Assembly (NCBI GenBank): GCA_039707655.1
Contig: CM077676.1
Coordinates: forward strand, 379,816,114-379,880,113
Direction of reading: 5' to 3'
Length of the DNA stretch: 64,000 bases
Source: Elymus sibiricus
Taxonomy: Eukaryota > Streptophyta > Magnoliopsida > Poales > Poaceae
The first letter of the stretch is position 1; each line of letters opens with the position of its first letter. The notes under the pieces are model-generated. The model was not told the DNA's origin, did not search any database, and worked only from the letters and a program-made list of their open reading frames with translations. A program made the position numbers and the translations under genes. Of this stretch, positions 12,161-23,355 are shown one piece after another.

Positions 12161-13493
12161 CTAACTTACTCTCTTGGATTCTTGCCATCCCCAGTGCGGC
12201 AGGGCACCGTACTTGCGTAGCGCCATCTGCTCGATCTCGTCCACCACATCGGCGTGCACACGGGGCATGCCGTCGGCATGGCTACGATAGTAGATGATGT
12301 CGATGGCGATCGAGTCCTCGGCCTTGCCGAGGTAGGCGGAGGATGCCTTGATGTAACGGAAGGCCACACCTATCCTAGGGTCGACACCAGCACAAAACAT
12401 GGCAGGGTTGAGATCCCGGAGGCGCTGCATGTCGACGATGAACGCCGGCGCCTTGGAGAGAGCGACGCTGAAGCCGGAGTTGTCGTTGAAAGAACCTGGG
12501 ATGCGCGGGTCCCAGCCGCAGGCGGAGCGGAGGCCGTCCTCTGGGTTGTCGACACATGTGCCGGACGCTTGGATGTGGTGCTGGTACCCCACCACCGGGT
12601 ACCCCGTGAAGGAGACGCCGTCGTTGGTGAAGCCGAAGGCCTGCCGCTCCAACGTGTCCGCCTGCAGCTGTGCCGCCGCGCACCGGGCGGTGTCGGTGCC
12701 GTTCTCCTGCAGCCGCTCCTCCGCGGCTCTTGCAGCGATGATCGCCCGGGTGGGATTGGGGCGGAAAAGGAGCATGTCGTTGAGGCCATCGCCCGGCGTG
12801 GAGACATCGACGCGGTCGTCCTGGCGGTAGACGACCTTGCCCTGCTGTGGCAGCCATATCATGTCGGCGAACTCATGGAGGCGGCCCCACATGGCCACCT
12901 GATCCGCGAAATCTGAGTCGTCCCGCTTCACGAACGTCACCGACCGCTTGAACAGCGGCTGCAAGGCCAGAGTTACCTGAGAGATGACGCCCAGGACGCC
13001 AATGGAGACCTTGGCGGCGTCCAGGTCCGGGTGATGGGCGCCAAGCTCCCTCACCACGGCGAACCCCTGGCTGGCCGGCGCCGGCGTCACGATCCTCAGC
13101 CCGATCACGTACTCGTGGACAGCACCTCCCTTGCCCCACAACGAGCTCCCGTGCGCGCCCGTCGCCAGGAGCCCACCGATGGTCAGGCCGTACCAGTACG
13201 GCGAATGCGGCAAGGACAGGCCCTCGGCGGCGGCGGCCTCGATGAGGTCCCGGAGTAGCATGCCGCTCTCCACCGTCATGAGCCGCTTCTCGGCGTCGAC
13301 GCGCACCGTCCGGTTGAGTCGCGCGGTGCATATGATTGTGCCGTCGTGGCCGCTGGGGCACGCGAGCTTGGGGATGCTGTGTGAGTGCTTGGTGGCCACT
13401 TTCACCTTCCGTTTCGCGGACGCCACGGCCGCCACGGCCGCGACGAGCTCCTGCTCGGTCCGCGGGTAGGTGACGTTGGCCGCGCGGCAGAGG
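12161..13493 (-). pseudogene. L-gulonolactone oxidase-like (GULLO) gene, main part
   Basis: Encodes most of a plant FAD-linked aldonolactone oxidase (VAO/PCMH fold), a family implicated in oxidation of L-gulono-1,4-lactone towards ascorbate. Seen: the FAD-domain start KVKVATKHSHSIPKLACP, with the His-Ser of the flavin-linking position, then LPHSPYWYGLTIGGLLATGA and HGSSLWGKG, then VSIGVLGVISQVTLALQP and SFTGYPVVGYQHHIQASG. The C-terminal lactone-oxidase (ALO) part ends near ALPHWG. No ATG exists at the 5' end of this stretch; the frame enters directly from the Copia insertion at 13493. The 3' end stops at 12161-12163, but a GTAAGT donor overlaps it (12169-12164), so the last exon was probably spliced on. 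Family members run to nearly 600 residues; about 490 can be accounted for here. High GC, unlike the TEs around it. Confidence 0.9.
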
Positions 13494-13604
13494 AGTTTAG
13501 ATTAGGGTTGCGTGAGGCACAGCCTCCGCATATCTCGTATATATATAGGACCAACATACAGAGTTACAATGCAACACGACAGGTACACGAGACCGTTTCC
13601 AACA
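13494..13604 (-). repeat. 3' LTR of the GULLO-inserted Copia element
   Basis: 111 bp, near-identical to 18126-18235, with one extra C near 13511. Contains a TATA-like tract (TATATATA) and is preceded on the coding strand by the purine tract at about 13605-13616. Confidence 0.93.
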
Positions 13605-13611
13605 CACCCCC

Positions 13612-16600
13612 TCAATCTGAATTACTACTACATACAAGGTTCAGATTGGACCGGAAACGCTCTAACATCTGTCGTGTGGCTGGTTTAGTAAAAACATCAG
13701 CCAGCTGGTCATTAGTCGAGATAAACCTGACATCTAAAGCTCCGGAAGCAACGCGCTCGCGCACAAAGTGAAAGTCGATCTCTATGTGCTTGGTTCTTGC
13801 ATGAAAGACCGGGTTCGCCGTCAGGTATGTAGCCCCAAGATTATCACACCATAGAATGATAGTACGCTGCTGTGACACTCCTAGCTCCTTGAGTAGCGAC
13901 TCTACCCAGATTGCTTCAGCAGCTCCATTAGCTAAAGCTTTATACTCTGCCTCCGTACTCGATCTAGAGACAGTCGGCTGTTTCTTGGCACTCCATGAGA
14001 TAAGATTTGAGCCACCGAACATAGCAAACCCACTAGTGGAACGGCGGTCATCAATGCATCCTGCCCAATCAACATCCGTGAAAATACTGACACCAGTGGA
14101 AGGGGATTTACGAATCCTCAATCCCGTACTCAAAGTCCCTTTGACATAACGCAATATACGCTTGGCAGCTTCCCAATGCTCATCAGTCAGCTGTGATAGA
14201 TACTGGCAAACCTTGCTGACGGCAAAGGACAGGTCGGGACAAGTGAGCGTTAAGTACTGAAGTCCTCCAACAATACTGCGATATCGGGTGGAATCCTCAA
14301 CACCCAAAGGAGTGCTGGCCTCACGAGCCAGATGCTCGGCGGCGGATAATGGTGTAGAAGTAGGCCTACAATTCTCCATACTCACACGATGAAGAAGATC
14401 CAGCGCATACTTTCTCTGAGTCAGTGTCATGCCCCCTGAATTGTAGGACGCTTCAAGACCCAAGAAATACTGAGGAGGACCAAGATCCTTGATGGGAAAA
14501 CTGTCTGAGAGGGACCGCACCAGACGATCAACTGCAGCAGGAGTGGAGCCAGCAATCACAATATCATCAACATACACAAGCATGTATATCTGAACACCAT
14601 GCGCAGCAAAGATGAATAGGGATGTATCCGCCTTAGAGGAAACAAAACCAAGCTGAAGAAGCCGAGCACTTAGCCGAGCATACCAGGCACGTGGCGACTG
14701 TTTGAGACCATAGAGAGCTCGTTGCAACTTGCACACATGCGAAGGAAACCGGGCATCTTCAAAACCAGGCGGTTGATGCATATAAACGTCCTCGGAAAGA
14801 AAGCCATGAAGGAATGCATTGCTGACATCAATTTGCCGCAAACTCCATCCCTGCGAAACAGCAAGCGAGAGAACCAAACGAATAGTAGCCGGCTTCACCA
14901 CTGGGCTGAACGTATCGCCATAGTCAATACCTTGCTGCTGAGTAAAACCGCGAGCAACGAGGCGAGCCTTGTGCTTGTCAATAGACCCATCAGTGTGTTG
15001 CTTCGTCTTGAAGACCCACTTACTGCCAACAATGTTAACTCCAGGAGGCCGGGGAACCAACACCCATGTGTCGTTTTGACAAAGCGCTGCAAACTCAGCA
15101 GCCATAGCATCATGCCACGCCGGCTCACGAAGAGCATCACGATGTGACACCGGCGTCGCAAAGAAGGCACGACGAAGAGGATTATACCGCACCGTCCCAT
15201 CAGTATACTCCTTGTCGCGACGAGTAGCATCCCGTGTACGAGTCACCATAGGATGAAAAGGCTCGGCAGTCAGAGCAGCAGGAGGCGCAGGCGAGGGCGG
15301 CGACGGCGCGGGACTGGGCGAAGGCAGCGACAAGGCTGGACTTGGCGACGGTGTCACAGGAGCCGGTGAGGCCGTTTCATGGGCTGGAGAAGGCGGCCCA
15401 TGGGCTGGCGAGGCGAAGACGTCGGGCGAGCCAGCCGCGGCACCGGGCGACGCAGGCCCAACATGCACGCGCGGGGCACCTGCCTGGGGGGCCGTGCCGC
15501 CATGCACGTCGATCATCACCGCGCGCACGTCGATCGTGTCCTGACGAGGAGCGGTACTAGATGGCGAGGAGTCCTGCACAGGAGAAGCACTGGCTTGGCC
15601 AGAGTGGTTAGTAGCCAAGTAGGTTAGGTCATAGTTACGCACAGGAACACTTGGAAAAGGAATAGCCTCTTTAAGTGTAGACACATCGACCGTGACACCG
15701 GGAGTAGCGAATGGAAAGACCGACTTGTCAAAGATAACGTCACGCGAGATGTATATGCGACTCGTAGATCGATCAAGGCACTTGTACCCCTTATGCATAG
15801 GACTATATCCAAGAAAAACGCACATCTTGGACCGAAATTCTAGTTTGTGTGAGTTATACTTCCGCAAACTAGGCCAACAAGCACACCCGAAAGTACGGAG
15901 AAAGGAATAATTGGGTGGAATTTTCAGGAGACGATGAATAGGCGTGTCTTGACCAAGCACAGGGGTAGGCATGCGGTTAATGAGGTAACACGCAGTCAGA
16001 AAAGCTTCATCCCAATAACGTAAAGGGAGAGACGAGTGAGCCAACAAAGCAAGACCAGTTTCAACCAAGTGTCGGTGTTTGCGCTCGGCAATGCCGTTCT
16101 GTTGGGAGGTGTGAGGGCAAGAGACTCGGTGAGAGATGCACGTACGAAGAAAATAGCGGTGCAACTTATGATACTCACCACCCCAATCAGATTGGACAGC
16201 TTTAAGCTTAGCATCCAAAAGGCGCTCAACATGTGCTTGAAAAGCATAAAACACCTGTTCAACATCAGACTTATGTTTCAGGAGATAGATCCAGCAAAAA
16301 CGAGAATAGTCGTCAATAAAACTCACATAATACTTGTACCCCCAAGAGGAAGCACGAGCAGGGCCCCAAACATCAGAATGAACTAATTCAAGAGGCATAG
16401 TAGAAACACGAGCAGAAGCAGTATATGATAGTTGACGACTTTTACCACATTGACAAGCATCACAAACTAAAGGAGAAGTATCTGAAGATGAACACTCTAG
16501 ATCATTATTCCTAACAATGGTACTGACGACATTATTGGACGGATGACCGAGACGCTGATGCCACTGAGACGATGAGACACGAACGCTGGACGACGCTTGA

Positions 16601-18044
16601 CGCGCGGACAGATGTGGGGCTCATCCGAGTGGAAGAGGGTAGAGCCCTCCTTTGCTTCTACCTCGAAGAAGAATTCTCCTGGTGGCCTTGTCCTTAACAA
16701 GGAAAAAGTATTTATGAAATTCAATGAAGATATTATTATCCGACACAAGACGATAGACTGATAGAAGATGTTGGCTAATATGTGGAACGTGTAAGATATT
16801 TTTCAGGCGAAGGGAAGAACCGACTAAGGTCGAGTGCCCAATATGCGAAATAGACAAACCTGAGCCGTTGGCCACCTGAACCTGATCATGGCCGCCGTAG
16901 CGCTCGCGGACATGAAGATGCTCCAGGTCACTGGTCAGGTGGTCCGTGGTGCCGGAGTCCATGACCCAGTGCGTGGAGTTGTTGGAGGAGGTCGATGCAT
17001 TGTATGCCGAGCGGCCATTGCCGCTGGAGTATTCTTGATCGAAGCGCTTCTTGCAGGTGTCCGCTTTGTGGCCCCAAAACTTGCAGATCTGGCACTTCGG
17101 GCGCCAGCGGCGATTGCCGTTGCGGCCGTTGCCGCCTCCTCCACCGCCGTTGTTACGGCGGTTGTCCTGGCCGCCTTGCTGCTGGTAGCCCCTTGCGGGT
17201 AGCCCTGCCCCTGCTGCTGCGGATATCCTCCTGCGGGGCGGATGTCGGTCGGGCGACCGGTGTCAGGCGCACGTGAACGGTTGACGGCGGCAGGAGCACC
17301 AGACCGTGCCACGGCGTTGGCCGACGAGGTCCACTCCTCATCGTCGGCCTGCTGCGACAGCTGCAGCGCCTCATAATTGAGGACCATAGAGTAGAACTCA
17401 GCCAACGTGACCGGGGTGATCACGACGCTGAGCGAAGCCGCGATCGGGTTGAAGGCCTTCCCCAATCCGGTGAGCATGTAATCGATGATCTCGTCATCGT
17501 CGAGGGGAGATCCAGCGGAGGCCATGGTATCGGCAAGGGCCTTCACCTTGTGCATGTACTCGCTGGCGGTCATGTCGTGCTTCTTCAGCGACTGGATCTG
17601 TCGCTTGATGTGCCGAACCCCGGCACGGTTCTGCGCGCTGAACATGGCGTGGATGGAGGTCCACGCGGCAGCGGCGGACTTGCAGCTAATCAGCTGCGAC
17701 GCAATGTCCTCCGTCATGGAGGAGAGGAGCACCCCGAGGACCCTCTGGTCCTGCGTCCACCACGTCGCGTACGCAGGGTTCGCCACGATGGTGGCGGCGT
17801 CACCCGCCCCCTGGGAGACGGTCTTGGGCGGGGCGGCAATGGAGCCGTCGAGGTAGCCATGGAGGGAGGCACCGGAAAGATGCGTCACAGTGAGGGTCCT
17901 CCATAACGGGAAGTTCCCGCGATCCAGGCGCACACCGATGGAGGGCGCGGTGGCTGGGATCGAAGCCGTGGTGGCCGGAGGCGTGACCACGGGGCCGATG
18001 ACGGAGAGCTGCATCGCCGCGGAGGAAGACGATCCGGAGGCCAT
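13612..18044 (-). pseudogene. Copia Gag-Pol polyprotein, one frameshift and one stop
   Basis: Starts at the ATG at 18042-18044. In order: a Gag (UBN2-like) domain; a CCHC knuckle (CQICKFWGHKADTC, about 17095-17055) in a shifted frame; protease with MDSGTTDHL; the GAG-pre-integrase motif WHQRLGHP; the integrase core with HSDVWGPA and [13 protein letters not shown] with [11 protein letters not shown]; RNase H; and an end about 8 bp before the 3' LTR. Two lesions are visible: a frameshift at a run of four C (17189-17192), consistent with loss of one base, and an in-frame TGA at 16623-16621 between protease and GAG-pre-integrase. All else is open for 999 codons (16620 to 13612, first ATG at 16398), so the element died recently or relies on proteins in trans. 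Confidence 0.92.
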
Positions 18045-18125
18045 CGATCGGAGATCAGCGTCGATCGGTGGCGGCGCAAGATCGAGGGAGAGGTGGCGGC
18101 GTGATTGGATGAGGCTTTGTTACCA

Positions 18126-18235
18126 AGTTTAGATTAGGGTTGGTGAGGCACAGCCTCCGCATATCTCGTATATATATAGGACCAACATACAGAGTTACAA
18201 TGCAACACGACAGGTACACGAGACCGTTTCCAACA
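18126..18235 (-). repeat. 5' LTR of the GULLO-inserted Copia element
   Basis: 110 bp, starts TGTTGGAAAC on the minus strand and ends CTAAACT directly before the primer-binding site. A very short LTR for a Copia element of this coding capacity. The TATATATA tract near 18170 is the only promoter-like motif. Confidence 0.93.
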
Positions 18236-18401
18236 AGAGGAAGAAGCCGTACGTGTTGGTGATGGTGCAGTTGGACGTGCCGTGCGTGCACACCACCGGG
18301 TCCGGTGGAGGGCTGCAGCCAGCGAGCTGGAGGAGGATCCCTAGCCCTAGGAGGGCAACCGGGAGCAAGCTTTCCATTCTTCTTGCTTGTCCTTGCGACA
18401 T
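18236..18401 (-). pseudogene. GULLO gene, 5' part with signal peptide, severed by Copia insertion
   Basis: Supplies the missing N-terminus of the gene at 12161-13493. From the ATG at 18375-18377 it reads MESLLPVALLGLGILLQLAG, a good secretory signal peptide, followed by a Cys-containing stretch (PVVCTHGTSNCTITNTYG). An in-frame ATG at 18399-18401 adds eight residues; another at 18453-18455 lies too close to the TATA box to be likely. The frame runs to the insertion point. Counting one copy of the 5 bp duplication, 47 codons plus one base join two bases at 13488-13487 to give a Cys codon and continue in the downstream frame (CRAANVTYPRTEQEL). That gives a 489-residue ORF before the insertion. 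Secretion or cell-wall location is inferred from the signal peptide. Confidence 0.85.
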
Positions 18402-18469
18402 CGTTGGGCCGGCCGGGCACTGAATGAATACCTCGATGTACTTGTTTGTAGCCACTAGATAAGCTAGCC

Positions 18470-18478
18470 CTTAAATAG
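18470..18478 (-). promoter_or_regulatory. Candidate TATA box of the GULLO gene
   Basis: On the minus strand CCTATTTAAGG lies about 70-95 bp upstream of the two plausible start codons. That spacing predicts a transcription start near 18445 and argues against the ATG at 18455. Confidence 0.5.
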
Positions 18479-20275
<1,797 letters not shown>

Positions 20276-20277
20276 TA

Positions 20278-20533
20278 CTCCCTCCGTTTCTTTTTACTCC
20301 GCGTATAAATTTGGTCAAAGTCAAACTACACAAAGTTTGACCAAATTTATATCAAAAAATATGAACATCCACAATACTAAAACTATATAGTACGAAAATA
20401 CATTTCATGGTACATCTGATAATATTGATTTCATATTGTGAATGTTGATATTTTTTAATATAAAGTTAGTCAAACTTTACAAAGCTTGACTTTGACCAAA
20501 CTTTATATGCAGACTAAAAAGAAACGGAGGGAG
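20278..20533. mobile_element. Stowaway (Tc1/Mariner) MITE, 256 bp
   Basis: Classic termini CTCCCTCCGTTTCTTTTTA and its inverse at the right end, flanked by TA on both sides (20276-20277 and 20534-20535). Internal inverted blocks (GGTCAAAGTCAAAC and GTTTGACCAAA) continue the hairpin. Very common in Triticeae; no coding capacity. Confidence 0.97.
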
Positions 20534-20535
20534 TA

Positions 20536-21440
20536 CTTTTAAAATATATACTACACCAAAAAGAACGCTTTCAAAAGAACTCAAAACTAAAAATATTTTT
20601 GAAAAATACAAGTTTAATATATTTTAAAATACGGCTGAAACAATTATAATATGTTTTAAAAAGTTGAAATTGGTGTGAGATTGCGTGTGAAATATTTTTG
20701 AATTGCACTGAAATGTCTAAAATAAATAAAATGTGTGAAACATGATGACTTGAAATTAAAATGTTTTTTGAAATAATTTAAATTTTGCAAAATGTATGTA
20801 AGATGTTTTTAGAACTATATTAATTGAAATATGTTTGAAATGTTTCTGAAACTGATTTGAATATGGCTGATATTATTGTAATTTTTTTCAACAAGTTGAG
20901 ATTATGAAACTGCGTGTGGAATATTTTTGAAATTCATAGATATAATTGAAATATGTTTGAAAAGTTCAAATTGTTGCGAAATTGTGTGTGGAATATTGTT
21001 GAAAGTGATTAATATAAATGATTTTGTTGGATTTTTGCATGAAATGCGTGTGAAAACATTATGAGTTTTTTTAAACAACTGAAAATGGTTGAATATGATT
21101 AAATTATTCAAACTGGTTGAAATATGACTAGAATTATTGAAATATGTATGAATATCTCAAAATTTTAATTATAAAAATATTTAAATGATGAAAATTCACC
21201 TTTGTTTTCCAATTTAACTTTCTGAAATGCCATTGAAATTATTTAAAAAACTGAACTAAAAATTCAAGAAAGTATACTGAAATCCCTTTTGAAACTTTCA
21301 TAAGAAATATTTTGAAAATTAAATTGAAATTTGAAATCATGGAACTATTTTGGTTTTATTTAAATTACTAAAAAAATATTTGCTATTTTTGTTCTACCAT
21401 ATATACTGAAAATATAAATACAACTAACAAATACTTGGAT
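20536..21440. repeat. AT-rich degenerate repeat tract
   Basis: The phrase G(A)AATTGCGTGTGGAATATTTTTGAA recurs in variant form near 20680, 20915, 20980 and 21045, among many copies of TTGAAATATG. Spacing is irregular, so this is a decayed array, not a clean tandem repeat. One strand is strongly biased to GAAA. No gene. Confidence 0.55.
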
Positions 21441-21718
21441 ACCCTCACATTAGTTAGAAGGGGTCCGCTATATAACAACCAATGCGGAGCTTCATTGAAG
21501 CAAAACTGACTATGACCCACTTAGTTTTGTTTTGCGACACAATAGGCGTGAGAGAAATTTTTGGTCTTGAGGGGAAGATAACATGGCAGTGCTAGCCGTT
21601 GGCCGACCGATAGCTAGCACCGGTCAGTCATCTCGTATGTTGCAAGATTGTCCAACACTCAACCGCTCGATCAAAGCATTCTACTCGTCTTCACTCTTAA
21701 CTCGCACATCGTCACGCA
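21441..21718. other. Unassigned sequence left of the Athila LTR
   Basis: No gene or repeat identified. It ends in ACGCA (21714-21718), which should be the target duplication of the Athila element; the matching copy lies beyond the window. Confidence 0.4.
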
Positions 21719-23244
21719 TGATGACCCACAAGTATAGGGGATCAATCGTAGTCCTTTCGATAAGTAAGAGTGTCGAACCCAACGAGGAGCAGAAGGAAAT
21801 GACAAGCGGTTTTCAGCAAGGTATTTTCTGCAAGCACTGAAATTATCGGTAACAAGTAGTTTGATAGCAAGATAATTTGTAACAAGTGACAAGTAGCAAT
21901 AGTAACAAAGAGTGCAGCAAGGTGGCCCAATCCTTTTTGTAGCAAAGGACAAGCCGGAACAATCTCTTATAGTAAGCAAAGTGTTCTCGAGGACACATGA
22001 GAATTTCATCTAGTCACTTTCATCATGTTGGTTTGATTCGCGTTCGCTACTTTGATAATTTGATATGTGGGTGGACCGGTGCTTGGATGCTGTTCTTACT
22101 TGAACAAGCCTCCCACTTATGATTACCCCCTCTCGCAAGCATCCGCAACTACGAAAGAAAAATTAAGATAACTCTAACCATAGCATTAAATATATGAATC
22201 CAAATCAGCCCCTTGCGGAATAGCGCATAAACTAGGGTTTAAGCTTCTGTCACTCTAGCAACCCATCATCTAATTACTACTCCACAATGCATTCCCTTAG
22301 GCCCAAAGATGGTGAAATGTCATGTAGTCGACGTTCACATGACACCACTAAGAGAATCAACAACATACATATCATCAAAATATCGAACGAATACCAAATT
22401 CACATGATTACTTATGACAAGACTTCTCCCATGTCCTCAAGAACAAAAGTAACTACTCACAAATCATCTTCATGTCCAAGATCAGAGGGGTATTAAATAG
22501 CATATTGGATCTGAACATATAATTTTCCACCAAATAAACCAACTAGCATCAACTACAAGATGTAATCAACACTACTAGCAACCCACATGTACCAATCTGA
22601 GGTTTTGAGACAAAGATTGAATACAAAAGATGAACTAGGGTTTGAGATGAGATGGTGCTGGTGAAGATGTTGATGAAGATTGGTCCTCCCACGATGAGAG
22701 GATCATTGGTGATGTCGATGGCGACGATTTCCCCCTCCCGGAGGGAAGTATCCCCGGCAGAATCTCTCCGCCGGAGAGCAAAAGTGCTCTTGCCCAAGTT
22801 CCGCCTCGAGACGGCGGCGCACCGTCCCAAAAGTCTTCTTCTTATTTTTTTCTAGGGCAAATGGGCTTATATACCAGAAAATGGGCACCGGAGGCTGGCC
22901 AGGGGCCCCACAAGCCACCAGGGCGCGCCTGGGGGGGGGGGGTGGCGCGCCCTGGAGCCTCGTGGGTACCTGGGTGGCCCCCTCTGGTACTTCTTGCCTT
23001 CAGTATTTTTTATTTATTCCAAAATAATTCTCCGTGAAATTTCAGCTCATTTGGAGATGTGCAGAATAGGTATCTCTGACAGGGCTGTTTCAGGTCCAGA
23101 ATTCCAGCTGCCGGCAATCTCCCTCCTTGTATAAATCTTGCATATTAAGAGAGAAAAGGCATTAGAATTGCTCCACAGAGTGTTATATTGATTAAAAACA
23201 CTATAAATAACAGTAGCAAAACATGATGCAAAATGGACGTATCA
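21719..23244 (-). repeat. 3' LTR of the Athila-lineage element (1526 bp)
   Basis: On the minus strand it starts TGATACGTCCATTTTGCATC at 23244 after a purine tract (GCTTGAGGGAG) and ends GTGGGTCATCA at 21719. It contains a GC-rich hairpin (22966-22908), a TATATAA box (22873-22867) 34 bp beyond it, and a downstream GC-rich leader. Small open frames at 22549-22855 sit on both strands of the leader and are not called. Confidence 0.85.
22867..22966 (-). promoter_or_regulatory. LTR promoter: GC hairpin followed by TATA box
   Basis: Inverted arms AGGGCGCGCC and GGCGCGCCCT flank a homopolymer loop (C-rich on the sense strand), with outer arms CCACGAG/CTTGTGG extending the stem. The TATA box follows 34 bases downstream in the sense direction. 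Confidence 0.6.
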
Positions 23245-23355
23245 ACTCCCTCAAGCTTAGACCTCGCTTGTCCTCAAGCGAAAGCCGATATCGATAATCA
23301 TGTCCACATGTTTAGAGAGAGAGGTGTCGATAAAAACAAAATACGGACATAGTAG
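23245..23355 (-). other. Athila internal sequence between LTR and first insertion
   Basis: Holds the purine tract next to the LTR. Non-coding. Ends in AGTAG, the target duplication of the Copia-like element that follows. Confidence 0.8.

Larger units (their letters stand above)
13494..18235 (-). mobile_element. Copia retrotransposon inserted in the GULLO gene, 4742 bp
   Basis: Complete element with 110-111 bp LTRs (13494-13604 and 18126-18235) and a perfect 5 bp target duplication AGAGG (13489-13493 and 18236-18240). A primer-binding site lies at 18125-18113 (TGGTAACAAAGCC on the minus strand), and a purine tract (GAGGGGGTG) precedes the 3' LTR. By eye the two LTRs differ by a single 1 bp indel, so the insertion is recent. 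It lies in the same orientation as the gene. The LTRs run TG...CT on the coding strand rather than the usual TG...CA. Confidence 0.95.

Noticed and set aside
13433..13435. Possible start codon of a 424-residue oxidase
   Set aside because: The codon is GTG, not ATG, and the frame continues upstream to the Copia insertion; it is an internal Val.
12254..13469. Long open frames on the plus strand and in other minus frames across the GULLO gene
   Set aside because: Shadows of a GC-rich coding exon; the oxidase frame is the only one with family motifs.
22918..22960. Rho-independent terminator-like hairpin
   Set aside because: GC hairpin lies upstream of a TATA box in a eukaryotic LTR; a bacterial terminator makes no sense here.
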